64,000 nt of DNA, taken from Aquabacterium sp. Its GTDB lineage: Bacteria; Pseudomonadota; Gammaproteobacteria; Burkholderiales; Burkholderiaceae_C. This document shows, one piece after another, positions 47,560 to 58,000 of the stretch. Every line of letters starts with the position of its first letter. Within the stretch, counting starts at the first letter, position 1. The notes below the pieces were generated by a model that saw only the letters and a list, made by a program, of their open reading frames with translations, made no database searches and was not told where the DNA came from. The stretch covers positions 1 to 64,000 of the forward strand of contig NZ_JAUSAR010000155.1 in assembly GCF_030652515.1 (NCBI RefSeq), written 5' to 3'. Both the position numbers and the translations under genes were made by a program.

Positions 47560-48807
47560 ATGCCTGTCGTCATGCGCAAAAAAATACAGGTCGGGCAATT
47601 GCGGGTGGGCATGTTCATCGACGAGGTCGTGGGCTCGTGGCTGAACAATCCATTCTGGAAGTCGGCGGTCATGCTGACCGACGCAAAGCAGCTTGCTCAG
47701 CTCAAAAGCAGCCCGATCCAGGAAGTCTGGATTGACGTGAGCAAAGGGCGCGATGTGGACGACGAGGTCCACGTGGTCGATGGTGTGGAGTTCGGTGCCG
47801 GCCCCGCGCAGGCGCTGGAAGAGCCCTTGCTGGCCCAAGTCAGCCCGGTCATCGCCCCGCCCACCCTGTCCCTGCACGACGAGGTGGCCCGCGCTGGCCG
47901 CATCTGCGACAAGGCCAAGGGCGCCATGAAGACCATGTTCCAGGACGTGCGCATGGGCAAGGCCATCGATGCCGAGCACTGCCTGCCGCTGGTGGACGAC
48001 ATCACCCAATCGGTGCAGCGCAACCCCGGCGCCATCGTCAGCCTCGCGCGCCTGAAAACCAGCGACGACTACACCTACATGCATTCGGTGGCGGTGTGCG
48101 CGCTGATGGTGTCCTTGTCTCGCCAGTTGGGTTTGCCCGCGGCAGACACCCGCGAAGCGGGCCTGGCGGGCTTGCTGCACGACCTGGGCAAGAGCGCCAT
48201 GCCGATCGAGGTGCTGAACAAGCCCGGCAAGCTGACCGCCGATGAGTTTGCCATCATGAAAGGCCATCCCGAGGCGGGCCACCGCATGTTGATGGATGGC
48301 CAGGGCGTGGGCTCGATCCCCATGGATGTCTGCCTCCACCACCATGAAAAGATCAACGGCCTGGGCTACCCGCATGGCCTGAAGGGCGACGAGATCAGCC
48401 TGTTCGCCAAGATGGGCGCCGTCTGCGATGTCTACGACGCCATCACCTCCAACCGGCCCTACAAATCAGGCTGGGATCCGGCCGAGTCCATCCTGCGCAT
48501 GGCGCAGTGGGGCAAGGAGGGGCACTTCGATGACCGCATCCTGCAAGCCTTCATCCGCAGCATTGGCATCTACCCCACCGGATCGTTGGTGAAGTTGAAG
48601 TCCGGCCGGTTGGGCGTGGTGGTGGAGCAGGGCGCCCAGTCCCTGCTGGCGCCGCTGGTCAAGGTGTTTTTCTCGACCAAGTCCAATCAGCGCATCGTGC
48701 CCGAGTTGTTGAACCTGAGCCTGCCCAGTTGCTCGGACCAGATCGTGTCGCGCGAATCGCCAGCGGTCTGGCAGTTCCCGGACCTGGATGAGCTCTGGGT
48801 GTCCTGA
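47560..48807 (+). CDS. HD-GYP domain c-di-GMP phosphodiesterase
   Basis: A 415-residue protein. An N-terminal DUF3391-type domain ([26 protein letters not shown]) leads into the HD-GYP domain: [21 protein letters not shown] (HD), [29 protein letters not shown] (GYP) and [15 protein letters not shown]. These residues bind two or three metals and hydrolyse c-di-GMP. It is cytoplasmic, with no transmembrane segment. A start at 47572 is also possible. It is convergent with prfC, with nine bases between stops. Confidence 0.93.
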   Translation: MPVVMRKKIQVGQLRVGMFIDEVVGSWLNNPFWKSAVMLTDAKQLAQLKSSPIQEVWIDVSKGRDVDDEVHVVDGVEFGAGPAQALEEPLLAQVSPVIAPPTLSLHDEVARAGRICDKAKGAMKTMFQDVRMGKAIDAEHCLPLVDDITQSVQRNPGAIVSLARLKTSDDYTYMHSVAVCALMVSLSRQLGLPAADTREAGLAGLLHDLGKSAMPIEVLNKPGKLTADEFAIMKGHPEAGHRMLMDGQGVGSIPMDVCLHHHEKINGLGYPHGLKGDEISLFAKMGAVCDVYDAITSNRPYKSGWDPAESILRMAQWGKEGHFDDRILQAFIRSIGIYPTGSLVKLKSGRLGVVVEQGAQSLLAPLVKVFFSTKSNQRIVPELLNLSLPSCSDQIVSRESPAVWQFPDLDELWVS

Positions 48808-48816
48808 CCTGGCGCT

Positions 48817-50436
48817 TCACTGGTTTGAGAGGCTCAGCCCCGCATGCTCCCGCAGCGGGTGGAAGTGGATGTTCGGGTGCCGCTCCTGCGTCAGGCGCAG
48901 GTCGTAGGCCGAAGTCATCATGTAGGCCAGGGTGTCGGCCGCGTCGTTGGCCAGCTTGCTGGCGTTCTCGTCGGTGAACTTCTTCAGGTCGGCGGCCGAA
49001 TCAGACGTGATCCAGCGCGCGCCCACGAATCGGCAGGGCATCAGGCGGATGTCCACGCTGTACTCGGCCTTCAGGCGGTGCTGCACCACTTCGAACTGCA
49101 ACTGGCCCACGGCGCCCAGCAACATCGAGCCCCCCACCGCTGGGCGGAAGACTTGAATGGCGCCTTCTTCGCCCAACTGCATCAATCCGGCCTGCAACTG
49201 CTTGCTTTTCATGGGGTTGGCGAGTTCGACCGTCTGGAACAGCTCGGGGGCGAAGAAAGGCAGGCCGGTGTACTGCAGGGTCACGCCATCGGTGATGGTG
49301 TCGCCCAGTTGCACGCCGCCGTGGGTGGTGAAACCGATGATGTCGCCCGCGTAGGCTTCATCGACCGCTTCGCGGCGCTGCGACAGGAAGGTCACCACCG
49401 AGGTGGGGCGCAGCTCCTTGCCCGAGCGCTGCACCTTCAGCTTCATGCCGGGTTCGTACTTGCCAGAACACACCCGCACGAAGGCGATGCGGTCGCGGTG
49501 GGAGGGGTCCATGTTGGCCTGCACCTTGAAGACCACGCCGGAGAAGTTTTCCATCTCGGGCACGATCTCCTTTTGCGAGCCGTCTTTTTCGGTCGACTGG
49601 CGCGAGCGGGGCGAGGGGGCCAGGTCCACCAGCGCGTCCAGGATCTCTTGCACGCCGAAGTTGTTCACGGCCGAGCCGAAGAACACGGGCGTTTGCTTGG
49701 CGGCGAGGAACAGCGCCAGGTCAAAAGCCGGGGCGGCACCCGCCATCAGCTCCATGTTCTGCTCGGCCAGCTCCCAATCGTGGCCAAAGCGCTCGTGCAG
49801 CTTGTCACGATCGCTCAAGGGCACGGTCTCGTCATCACCACCGCGCTTGTCGGCGCCCGCGTCGAACAAACGCATGCTCTGCGTGCGCAGGTTGACGATG
49901 CCGCCGAACTGCTTGCCTTGGCCCACCGGCCAGGTCATGGGCACGCAGGGCATGCCCAGCTCGGCCTCGACTTCATCCAGCAAAGTGACGGGGTCGCGGC
50001 CTTCGCGGTCCATCTTGTTGACGAAGGTGATGATGGGTGTGTCGCGCTGGCGGCAAACCTCGATCAGGCGGCGGGTTTGCGCTTCCACACCGTTGGCCGC
50101 GTCGATCACCATCAGGGCCGAATCGACCGCGGTCAGCACGCGGTAGGTGTCTTCCGAGAAGTCCTTGTGGCCGGGGGTGTCGAGCAGGTTGACCACGTGG
50201 TCGCGGTAGAGCATCTGCATCACGCTGGAGGCGACCGAGATGCCGCGCTGCTTTTCGATCTCCATCCAGTCGGAGGTGGCGTGGCGCGAGGCCTTGCGGG
50301 CCTTCACGGAGCCTGCGATGTGGATGGCGCCCGAGAACAGCAGCAGCTTTTCCGTCAACGTGGTCTTGCCGGCGTCGGGGTGGGAAATGATGGCGAAGGT
50401 ACGGCGGCGGCAGGTTTCGGAGAGCAGGGAAGACAC
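48817..50436 (-). CDS. prfC: Peptide chain release factor 3
   Basis: A 539-residue GTPase. RRRTFAIISHPDAGKTTLTEK is the P-loop at the N-terminus, then GISVASSV, DTPGHKDFSEDTYR and NKMDRE, followed by domain II (SGVVFKVQANMDPSHRDRIAFVRVCSG) and domain III. RF3 recycles RF1/RF2 after termination. The start is chosen as a GTG giving the normal N-terminus; an upstream in-frame TTG at 50463 is possible. The 279 bases between this start and the next gene on the left side of the RHS locus hold nothing recognised. Confidence 0.96.
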   Translation of the reverse strand: MSSLLSETCRRRTFAIISHPDAGKTTLTEKLLLFSGAIHIAGSVKARKASRHATSDWMEIEKQRGISVASSVMQMLYRDHVVNLLDTPGHKDFSEDTYRVLTAVDSALMVIDAANGVEAQTRRLIEVCRQRDTPIITFVNKMDREGRDPVTLLDEVEAELGMPCVPMTWPVGQGKQFGGIVNLRTQSMRLFDAGADKRGGDDETVPLSDRDKLHERFGHDWELAEQNMELMAGAAPAFDLALFLAAKQTPVFFGSAVNNFGVQEILDALVDLAPSPRSRQSTEKDGSQKEIVPEMENFSGVVFKVQANMDPSHRDRIAFVRVCSGKYEPGMKLKVQRSGKELRPTSVVTFLSQRREAVDEAYAGDIIGFTTHGGVQLGDTITDGVTLQYTGLPFFAPELFQTVELANPMKSKQLQAGLMQLGEEGAIQVFRPAVGGSMLLGAVGQLQFEVVQHRLKAEYSVDIRLMPCRFVGARWITSDSAADLKKFTDENASKLANDAADTLAYMMTSAYDLRLTQERHPNIHFHPLREHAGLSLSNQ

Positions 50437-50715
50437 GGGACAAAGGCTCCAGCGGGCTAACAAGGTGGGACATTCGCGGAAGCGCGTATTGTCCCTCCTT
50501 TTATCTGCATGCAGCTGCTGAAGATCGAACTAGAAAATGATGGTAAAGGCTCATCAGGCGCAGTGTGCATTATCAATATGCGGCTGCAGCTTGCCACGAA
50601 CGCAAAGGCCGATCAAAAAATGATCATTTCATATAGGTTCTTGGATTGTCAAGGTTCGGTAACTTCATTTGGCCTCAACAGTCACCGACTTCAGTCCCTC
50701 CCAGCATCAGCCCCG

Positions 50716-51171
50716 TCAATTCAAAGTGCAATTATTGTGCACATTATTTGATTGACTCCCCTCGGGCGCCAACCTCTCATGGACATTTTTCAAATGTGCC
50801 ATGAGTTGTTCGTCATAAAAATTATCAGCAGCAAAAAATTCCTTATGGCGAAACCTTTCCTTTGCAAGGACGCAAAGGATATTGCGCGCCTGCATTGGAA
50901 GCTGATCAATACTAGAGTGATAAAGCATTGATTGCCTTGCAATCGAGAGAATAGCACCTTCGGCATCCACGACCAATAGACGAGGCAGCCGACCCTTCTC
51001 CTGAGCCTCGATTTCACTAACTCTCAGCGCCGGCTCCACCGCGAACAGCGATGTAATTGCAAGACTTCTCCGCCCTTCTTTCTTGGCCACAAAGTAGCCC
51101 AAAGAGAATGCAACTGAAAGCCCGAAAACAATCAATACACTGTTAATTGCAATTGTTTTATATTTTTTCAT
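50716..51171 (-). CDS. Small membrane-anchored protein, candidate immunity gene
   Basis: A 151-residue protein with one N-terminal hydrophobic helix (about 9-29, AINSVLIVFGLSVAFSLGYFVA) and a soluble domain of about 115 residues. I do not recognise the family. It starts 11 bases after the RHS stop on the same strand and is as AT-rich as the RHS tip, unlike the GC-rich RHS core. The position is that of an immunity gene for the toxin domain. The membrane anchor suggests protection at the membrane or in the periplasm. This is inference; it could also be unrelated. Confidence 0.6.
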   Translation of the reverse strand: MKKYKTIAINSVLIVFGLSVAFSLGYFVAKKEGRRSLAITSLFAVEPALRVSEIEAQEKGRLPRLLVVDAEGAILSIARQSMLYHSSIDQLPMQARNILCVLAKERFRHKEFFAADNFYDEQLMAHLKNVHERLAPEGSQSNNVHNNCTLN

Positions 51172-51181
51172 TAATCGTCAC

Positions 51182-52080
51182 TCATTTCTTAGGCGGCTTG
51201 ATTTCCCAGGCAGGGTATTTATCCCATCCACCAGATGGTTTCCCATAGGCGGTTTCGTAAAGTTTTCTGTCAAATATTTGAGGCCCAGATGCTTTGCCAT
51301 CGAGTTGCGCCCTGATCCCCGATTTATTCATCATTTCATTTGTCAAGTACGCCAGTTTTGGCGAATCATCGAATACTGCAGAGTATGCATCAACGCCTAA
51401 CTCTATCAACCCTTTAAGGGAAGGGTCTGCTCCGGCACCATAAAATGGTATACCACCAGTTAAGCCAGAAGAAGACGCATTAATTTGATCCCGTATATGC
51501 TTGTCAAAGTATCCACGAAACCCATTGACCATACTCGCCATATTTTTCTCATTGAAGTCAACATCTGCCGGAACTTGCATCATGAAGTTCTTCAGCGCCG
51601 ACATTTCCCCCCGATGCGCATCGCTATCAATGTCCCCAAGTCTAATGAACTCCTTTGGGTTCTCAGGATTTCGAACCTCCCAATCCCGAACTTTCGCCCA
51701 CGCTCCATCAGAACTATTGTCATCAAAATATCCGGCTATCTTTCCAACCGCCTTCTCAAACCAACCATAGTTCTCACCAAATTTCTCCAGCTTAGTGTCG
51801 AACTTGCTGTCACGGATGAACAAATTCCCATCGCGAATATTATCGCGGAACACGCCCTCAGCAGGACCAGCAACCAATTGATAAGCATCCTCAATGCCCG
51901 TTTTCGGATACAATGCATGACTCAAATCGGCAATATTTTGATCAACGCCCGGATCTTCAGAAGCTCCGAAAGGCATATCGAAATCAATATCAGGAATATT
52001 AAATACGCCTTCACCAGATTTTAGCGGCATAAAATTGAAACTCTCGCCCACATCACTCGTGCGATAAGAATGGATCTTCG
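51182..52080 (-). other. RHS C-terminal tip, unrecognised toxin-like domain
   Basis: The last roughly 300 residues (from about DRDQPKTAKIHSYRTSD) match no toxin family I know. Phrases are FNIPDIDFDMPFGASEDPG, KLEKFGENYGWFEKAVGKIAGYF and WDKYPAWEIKPPKK at the end. The DNA is clearly more AT-rich than the rest: the 60-base line at 51301 has 27 G+C, against 41 at 62401. This fits a swapped-in toxin module. Confidence 0.6.
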
Positions 52081-55000
52081 CCGTCTTCGGCTGATCGCGG
52101 TCGTTGCTTGCAATGGATCCCGCGAGAGAGTCCCCCAAGGCACTGCCAAATGCATTAATCGCGATACTGCCCCAATCGGCCTTCTCGTGGCGCGCCATGG
52201 AACCGGCCCAGCCTCCCGCAACGCCCTGAAGGGTCTGGCGCGCAACCAACCCGGCAGTGCCGCCAAGTAAGTCATCGCCAAGTTTATTGGCCAGCCATCC
52301 CCCTGCCATGCTGCCAGCAGCGTTGGCAGCAGCTGAGGCCACGGATGTCCAACTGAATTTCTTCTGCAAGCCGACTGCCATGGAGGCGCCTTGTGTCAAA
52401 ACATTGGCGGTGATGCCTCGAAGTATGGCATTACCCATGCCTCCGCCGGAGATGGAAAGGGTTTCACTGAGTGGGCCAGATGCATTTCCGATCCCATTGA
52501 CGGCCCCCCCGATGGCGCCGCCGATGGCCCCCTGTGCCACGCTGGACCAAGAGAATTTATCGACAGCGCCTATGGTCATGCCGACCAATTGACTGGCGAC
52601 TGAACCCACAGCGCCGCCAATCGCACCTGCGGCCATCACTGAGCCTACGGAGGCCGTGGCGGCAGTCAAGCCAGGGGCAATGACCGACAGAGCTGCGCCA
52701 GCCGTCACGACCGATGCCACGACCGCCACAACGACCATGATGATGGTCCCCAAAACCCCGCAGCCCTTTTTGGGCTTAGGCGGCGGCGGTGCATCCGGCA
52801 GCGTGGGTGATGTGTCGCCCATCGCCTCGCTGGCGTTGTAGACCTTGTGGGTCAGGTTGTTGTTGTGGACGTTGGCAACCTTGTTTGGAATCACCAGGTT
52901 CTGGTTCTCGACCAAGTCCGTGCTGTTGCTCATGCCGTTGGCTTCGGCGATGAGGTACCAGAGGCTGGAGTCCCCAAAAACCGCAAGCGCCACGCTTTGC
53001 AGCGTCTCGGAGCTGGATTTGACGGTGTAGCCGCTGGACGTGAAGCCAGGGTAGCTGGCGTTGATGGCCAGGTAGTTCTGGTCAAAATCGGCATTGGCCT
53101 GAGGCCGCCAACTGCTGTATGAGCGATTGGAGCCTTGCGCGAGAGCCTGCGCGTAGTCAATGGAGGTGGTGCCCGGATCGTTGCCGGCTTCGCCCACCCG
53201 CTGGCCGTTCACGTAGAAGTAAGTTTGCGTCTTGTTGATCGAGCCACCCGCGCCCAATTCATCGCGCATGAGAATCAAGCCCTGCGCGTTGGTCACATAA
53301 CGCAAACGGCGTGGGCCTCCAGTTGCCATTTCATCAACGGCTTCGACGAGGGTGCCTCGGCTATCGTAGACAAAGTGAGATGCGCCGGGTGCCCAGCCGC
53401 GCACACTGCTGTTGCTGGCCTGGATCCTGATCTCGCTCTGCCTCGCAGCTTCCCACCACTCGTACTCGTAATAAGTGGTGACCGTCGTGGCGCCATCGAC
53501 CAAAACGCTGTAATTCACCGTGCCGTCGGCCATCAGGTTGTAGGTCGTGGTCTTGCCATTGGTGGTGTCCTGCCAGACCTTGTTGTCCAGGTTGTACAAA
53601 AAGTCTCGAACGGTTGAGCCCTCCACGTAGTGGGTCACCCTGCCCATCAAATCGCTGGTGCGGCTTGAAGCAAGGGTGTATCCGCTGCCCCCGGCATACT
53701 GAATGGTGACGTCTTGCAGGTAGCCTTCTGCCGTGTAGCTGTACTTCTCACTGTGACCGTCACGGGCCGTGTCGACCTGTGCGCGTTGGCCTGCTGCGTC
53801 ATACTGAATGGCAAGGCCATCGCCAGAGCTTCCCTTGGTGATGGTGGTGCCTGCGGCGCCAGCAACACCGCTGAGCTGGCCCATCGTCACCACGAAGCGG
53901 TTCATGGAGTCATACTTGTACCAGTAGTCATTGGCCAAGCCGCCATAGACTTGGCTGGAGACATGTCTGCGGTTGCCAACGGCGTCGTACTGATAACTCA
54001 ATTCGTATTGCGCATCCTTGATGGATGTCATACGGTTCAACTCGTCGTAGCGAATCTCTGCCATTTGATAGAAGGTGGCGTCGGAATTCCTGACATAGCC
54101 TTCAAAAGTCTTATTGCCTTCAGCATCGTATTCATAGACGGACGAGTTGCCATTGTCCCGGTCCATGATGCTTTGCAACTGGCCATCACCGTAGTAGGTG
54201 TAGCGCAAGAAATACCACTCGGTCGTGTGGCTTTCCAGGATCAGCCGGCCGCCCAGGTCGTAGCGGTAGTACCTCTGGTTGCCATTCAGGTAGGTGTGTT
54301 TAGAAACGCGACCGAAGGCATCCATCTCGTCGATCAAACGCCGGCCATTGGCGTCGGTCGTCGTGGTTCGCGTGCCCCACGGGGACAGCCCGCCGCTGAG
54401 AATGCCCTCTTCATAGGCCATGCTGGTGAGATGACCTGCCCCGCTCCAAGAATTGACCACACGGGCCAATGCATCGTAGTCAGTGCGCTCGGACACGACA
54501 TCGCTTCCCGTGGCCGTGGTGCGGTGGGCCAGTCGGTTGCCCACTTCGTCGTAGTCGTACTCGTCCCAGCCTTGTTTACCGTCGTCACGCATGGGGCGCA
54601 AGACTTTGGTCACGTGGTGCATCTTGTCGTACTCGAAGGTGGTGCGAAAGCCCAACTCGTTGTCAACCCGACGCTGATTGCCCAGCACGTCGTAGCCATA
54701 GACCTTGGTGGCGTGATCGGCATGGAACTCCTTGAGCACCACTTCTTCGCCGCTGCCCCCAGCCTTGAGCACCTGGCTGGTGCGGTTGTGGTTGGCATCC
54801 TCCGTCGTGACCAAACGCCCCTGCAGGTCATAGCCATAGCGCGTGCTAGGGCGTTGCTTCACGGTCTGCCCGTCCTCCAGGGTCACGTTGGTCTCGGCCT
54901 CCAGCTTTTCTACCAGCTTGCCCATCGTGTTGTAGCTCAAGGTGGTCACATGGCCCAGCGCATTGGTTTGCTCCACCACTTCCCCGAATGCATTGACCTT

Positions 55001-58000
55001 TTGCGAGCGATGCGAAACTTGCTTTGGGTTGGCCACGCCAAGCAAAATGGCGTCGGCCTCGGTCGTGAGAGTTGAAGTTAGGGCGAATGAGCCAGGCTGC
55101 AAACTGCTGGGCACGGACGCTGGTGCGCCCGCATCAGGCGTCGACAGCAAAATTGCGCCATCGTAGGCCTCGTAGTAGTACTCGACCTGGGTTGATCCGC
55201 CTTCTGGGATGAGCTCGCTCAAGTCGATGGTGAACAGACCATGGCTTCCCTTGTCGACCGTGGCGCTGGTGTACGAAGTCGCGCCCACCGTCCTGTAGTG
55301 AATATGCAGGGTCGTGGCCGCGGCGAAAGGCGGGTGAAGTGTCAAGTGCTCAGGCGGGAGAGGCGTTAGGACTCCGGGGATCACCTGCACGCTGCCCAGA
55401 TTGAATAAAAGCTGGCTTGCGTTACTTGCCACTAGCCTTCCGGTCTGGTCATGGCAATCCAGTTGCAGATCGAGTGTTTGCTCGGTGCTGCCGGACATGA
55501 AAATGTCCAGCAGGAGTTGAAGCGTGTCCAATGTGAACGTGCCAGGACTATCCTGGCTTAGATTCACCGAGGTCCAGATGTTGCCGCTTTGCGGCTTGTA
55601 CTTCAGGACTGCCTGGCTTGTATCCAGGGGCAGGTTTTGCCAATGGATCGAATAAGGCAGATCAGCGTAGTCCTGCAGCCGGGCGTCGCCCAGTGAATCG
55701 ACGGTGCCGAACATCTTGCCCAACGAAGCGCCGCTGCCATCGGCGTTGGCCTTGTACTCAATCAAGAAACTTACGCCTGGGCCGGTGGGCTGAAAGCGTA
55801 ACCATCCTGGCAGCGAGAGGCCATGAATGCTGCTGCCAGTGCTCAGGACAGTGGAGGACCAAGACCCGGTTTGCTCATTCAGGTAAGAGAGGACCGCACT
55901 ATTGGCCGCCAGGTCCTGGCTGGGGATGTTGACAAACCCCTGATCGTCGGTGAAATACGTGACCTTGGGCGCACTGAGGCGGTTCCATTGCTGGAAGTAC
56001 GAATTCGAACCGTCGATACGCAGATTACCGCTTTGATCGTTGAGGACATGCCCATTGGCATCCAGCGAGATGTAGCGCAATTCGTAGGTGCCTGACGCCA
56101 ACGCGCTGTAGTCCATGGCAAACCAACCCTGGCCCAGCTTCTGACCAGCTCCCAAGACCACACTGGACCAAGGCGCGCCCTGTGTTGCGGTGTTTCGGTA
56201 GTTGACAAACACGTGGGCTGTATCGCCCTCCTGCCCTTTGATGTGGATGCGATGCTCATCACTGACAGCCTCGCCCTGGCTGGCGGCGCCGCTGTAGTGA
56301 TCAATAAACAGCATTGAACCGGTGCCTGGGTCGTCGTCATCGGAGCTTTGCGTGTGTCCCTTGACCAAGGTCGGGTCGGTCACGACGGTGCCGATCAGCA
56401 CACGCCCGGTCGGGGCGTTTTTGTAAACCTCTACCGTGGCATTGTAAAAATAAGCCCAACCATAGGGGTGATCCAGTTTGCCTCGTGTGAACGTGGCGGA
56501 CAGTTCCCCGTTCTGCACGACGTACTCGTCAGTAATATTCTCATAGTGCTGACCAACAGTCGGCTCATCTTCTGCAGGGTCGGATGAGCCCCACAAAACA
56601 GAATGGTTGGCTTGGTAGACCGAATAGGTGACCTTGACAGAGTAGCTGCCTGCGCCCAGGTAGGTCTCTGGCCATCCAACTGAAAGTTGTACATCGCCGC
56701 CCGAAGCGGGTTGCCCCAGTCTCGGCATGTACTCGGGGCTTACCGAGGTCAGCACTTCAATAGGGCGCACGCCGGATAAAACGGCGGTGCCGCTGACGAC
56801 CGAGGTAGAGGATCCGCCATCATTGGTGCCTGCCCATCCGAGGTTGTTCACGCCTCCACTGATGGAGCCAACCGTGATGATGTGATTGGCCGCGTTCCCT
56901 GGCGCTTTAATCGTCAATGGTGGTGGACTCAATGCATCGCGTGCCGGGGTTTGGATCGGTCGGTAGCTGCCTTTCAGATGATTTCGACCGTCGTAGGTCG
57001 AGATCGTCTGATAGGTACCTGCCATGTCCTTGAGCAGGCCTTGAATAGACCAATCCCGCTCAACTTCATTGGAGTTACCGTTGAAGTTGGCAACGACTGT
57101 GCCGGGTTCGACCAACAACGTCGAGTTGCCATTTCCATCATAGAAATAGGCCCGCTCCACACCACTTTGGCCATTGGTTTTGACCATGCGGCCTGCCGCA
57201 TCGTATTCAAACCATTCTTGCCAGGCGCCCCGGTGCTCAGCCGTGTAGAGCGTGGGTAGGGCGTCGCCATAAGTGCGCTTGGCGACGATCTGCCCATAGG
57301 CGTCATACCGGGCCTCCTGCGTCTGGATGACGCTGCCAGTGGCCGGCAAGGATTGGACATCAGGCACCATGCCGGCAAATGTCACAGACTGTTGCTTCGT
57401 CTGGTGGCCTGCCTCATCGTAGGTGTAGAAGATCACGTCGGTGTAAGACCACCCGTTCGAGTTGTGGCGGGGCGTGCTCTTGACAGTGACGCGCCCAGCC
57501 GCATCGTATTGGTAGCGAACAACGGCAGCCTGCGTTTCGCTCATGGCCGTGGTGCTGCTGATCAGCCAGCCATTCTGGTCATACGCGTATTCTGTGATGC
57601 TGTCGTCGCCGCTTGACTCGTCATCCTTGCCCAGTTCAATGGTCCGTCTCGTCAAGCCCAGGCCGTTGTACTCGGTGCCTGTGGTCTGGCGCACGGTGTC
57701 GCCTTCATGGTCGATGAAGGTCGCGCCTAGCTTTCTGGTTTCCCGGCCCAGTTGGTCATGATGCCAATCGAGCTCCTCGCCCGTTGCAGCCTTTTGCCAG
57801 GTGACCATGCCCAAGCCATTATGGCGATACTGGGTCACGGCATCGGACGTGGTGGTGGTCACTTGGCCTGTGCCGGTGTCCACTGTGGAAGACAGCACAT
57901 CGTGGACCGTTTGCTGGCGCAGTCGCCCCAATTTGTCGTAGCTGTTGGTGGTGGTGCGTGCTCCGCCTTGTGCCGATACCAAAGTGGCAAATGAGGCTGG

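Noticed and set aside
50509-50751. A small plus-strand frame between prfC and the candidate immunity gene
   Set aside because: No recognisable features, atypical composition and overlap with the end of the minus-strand gene.
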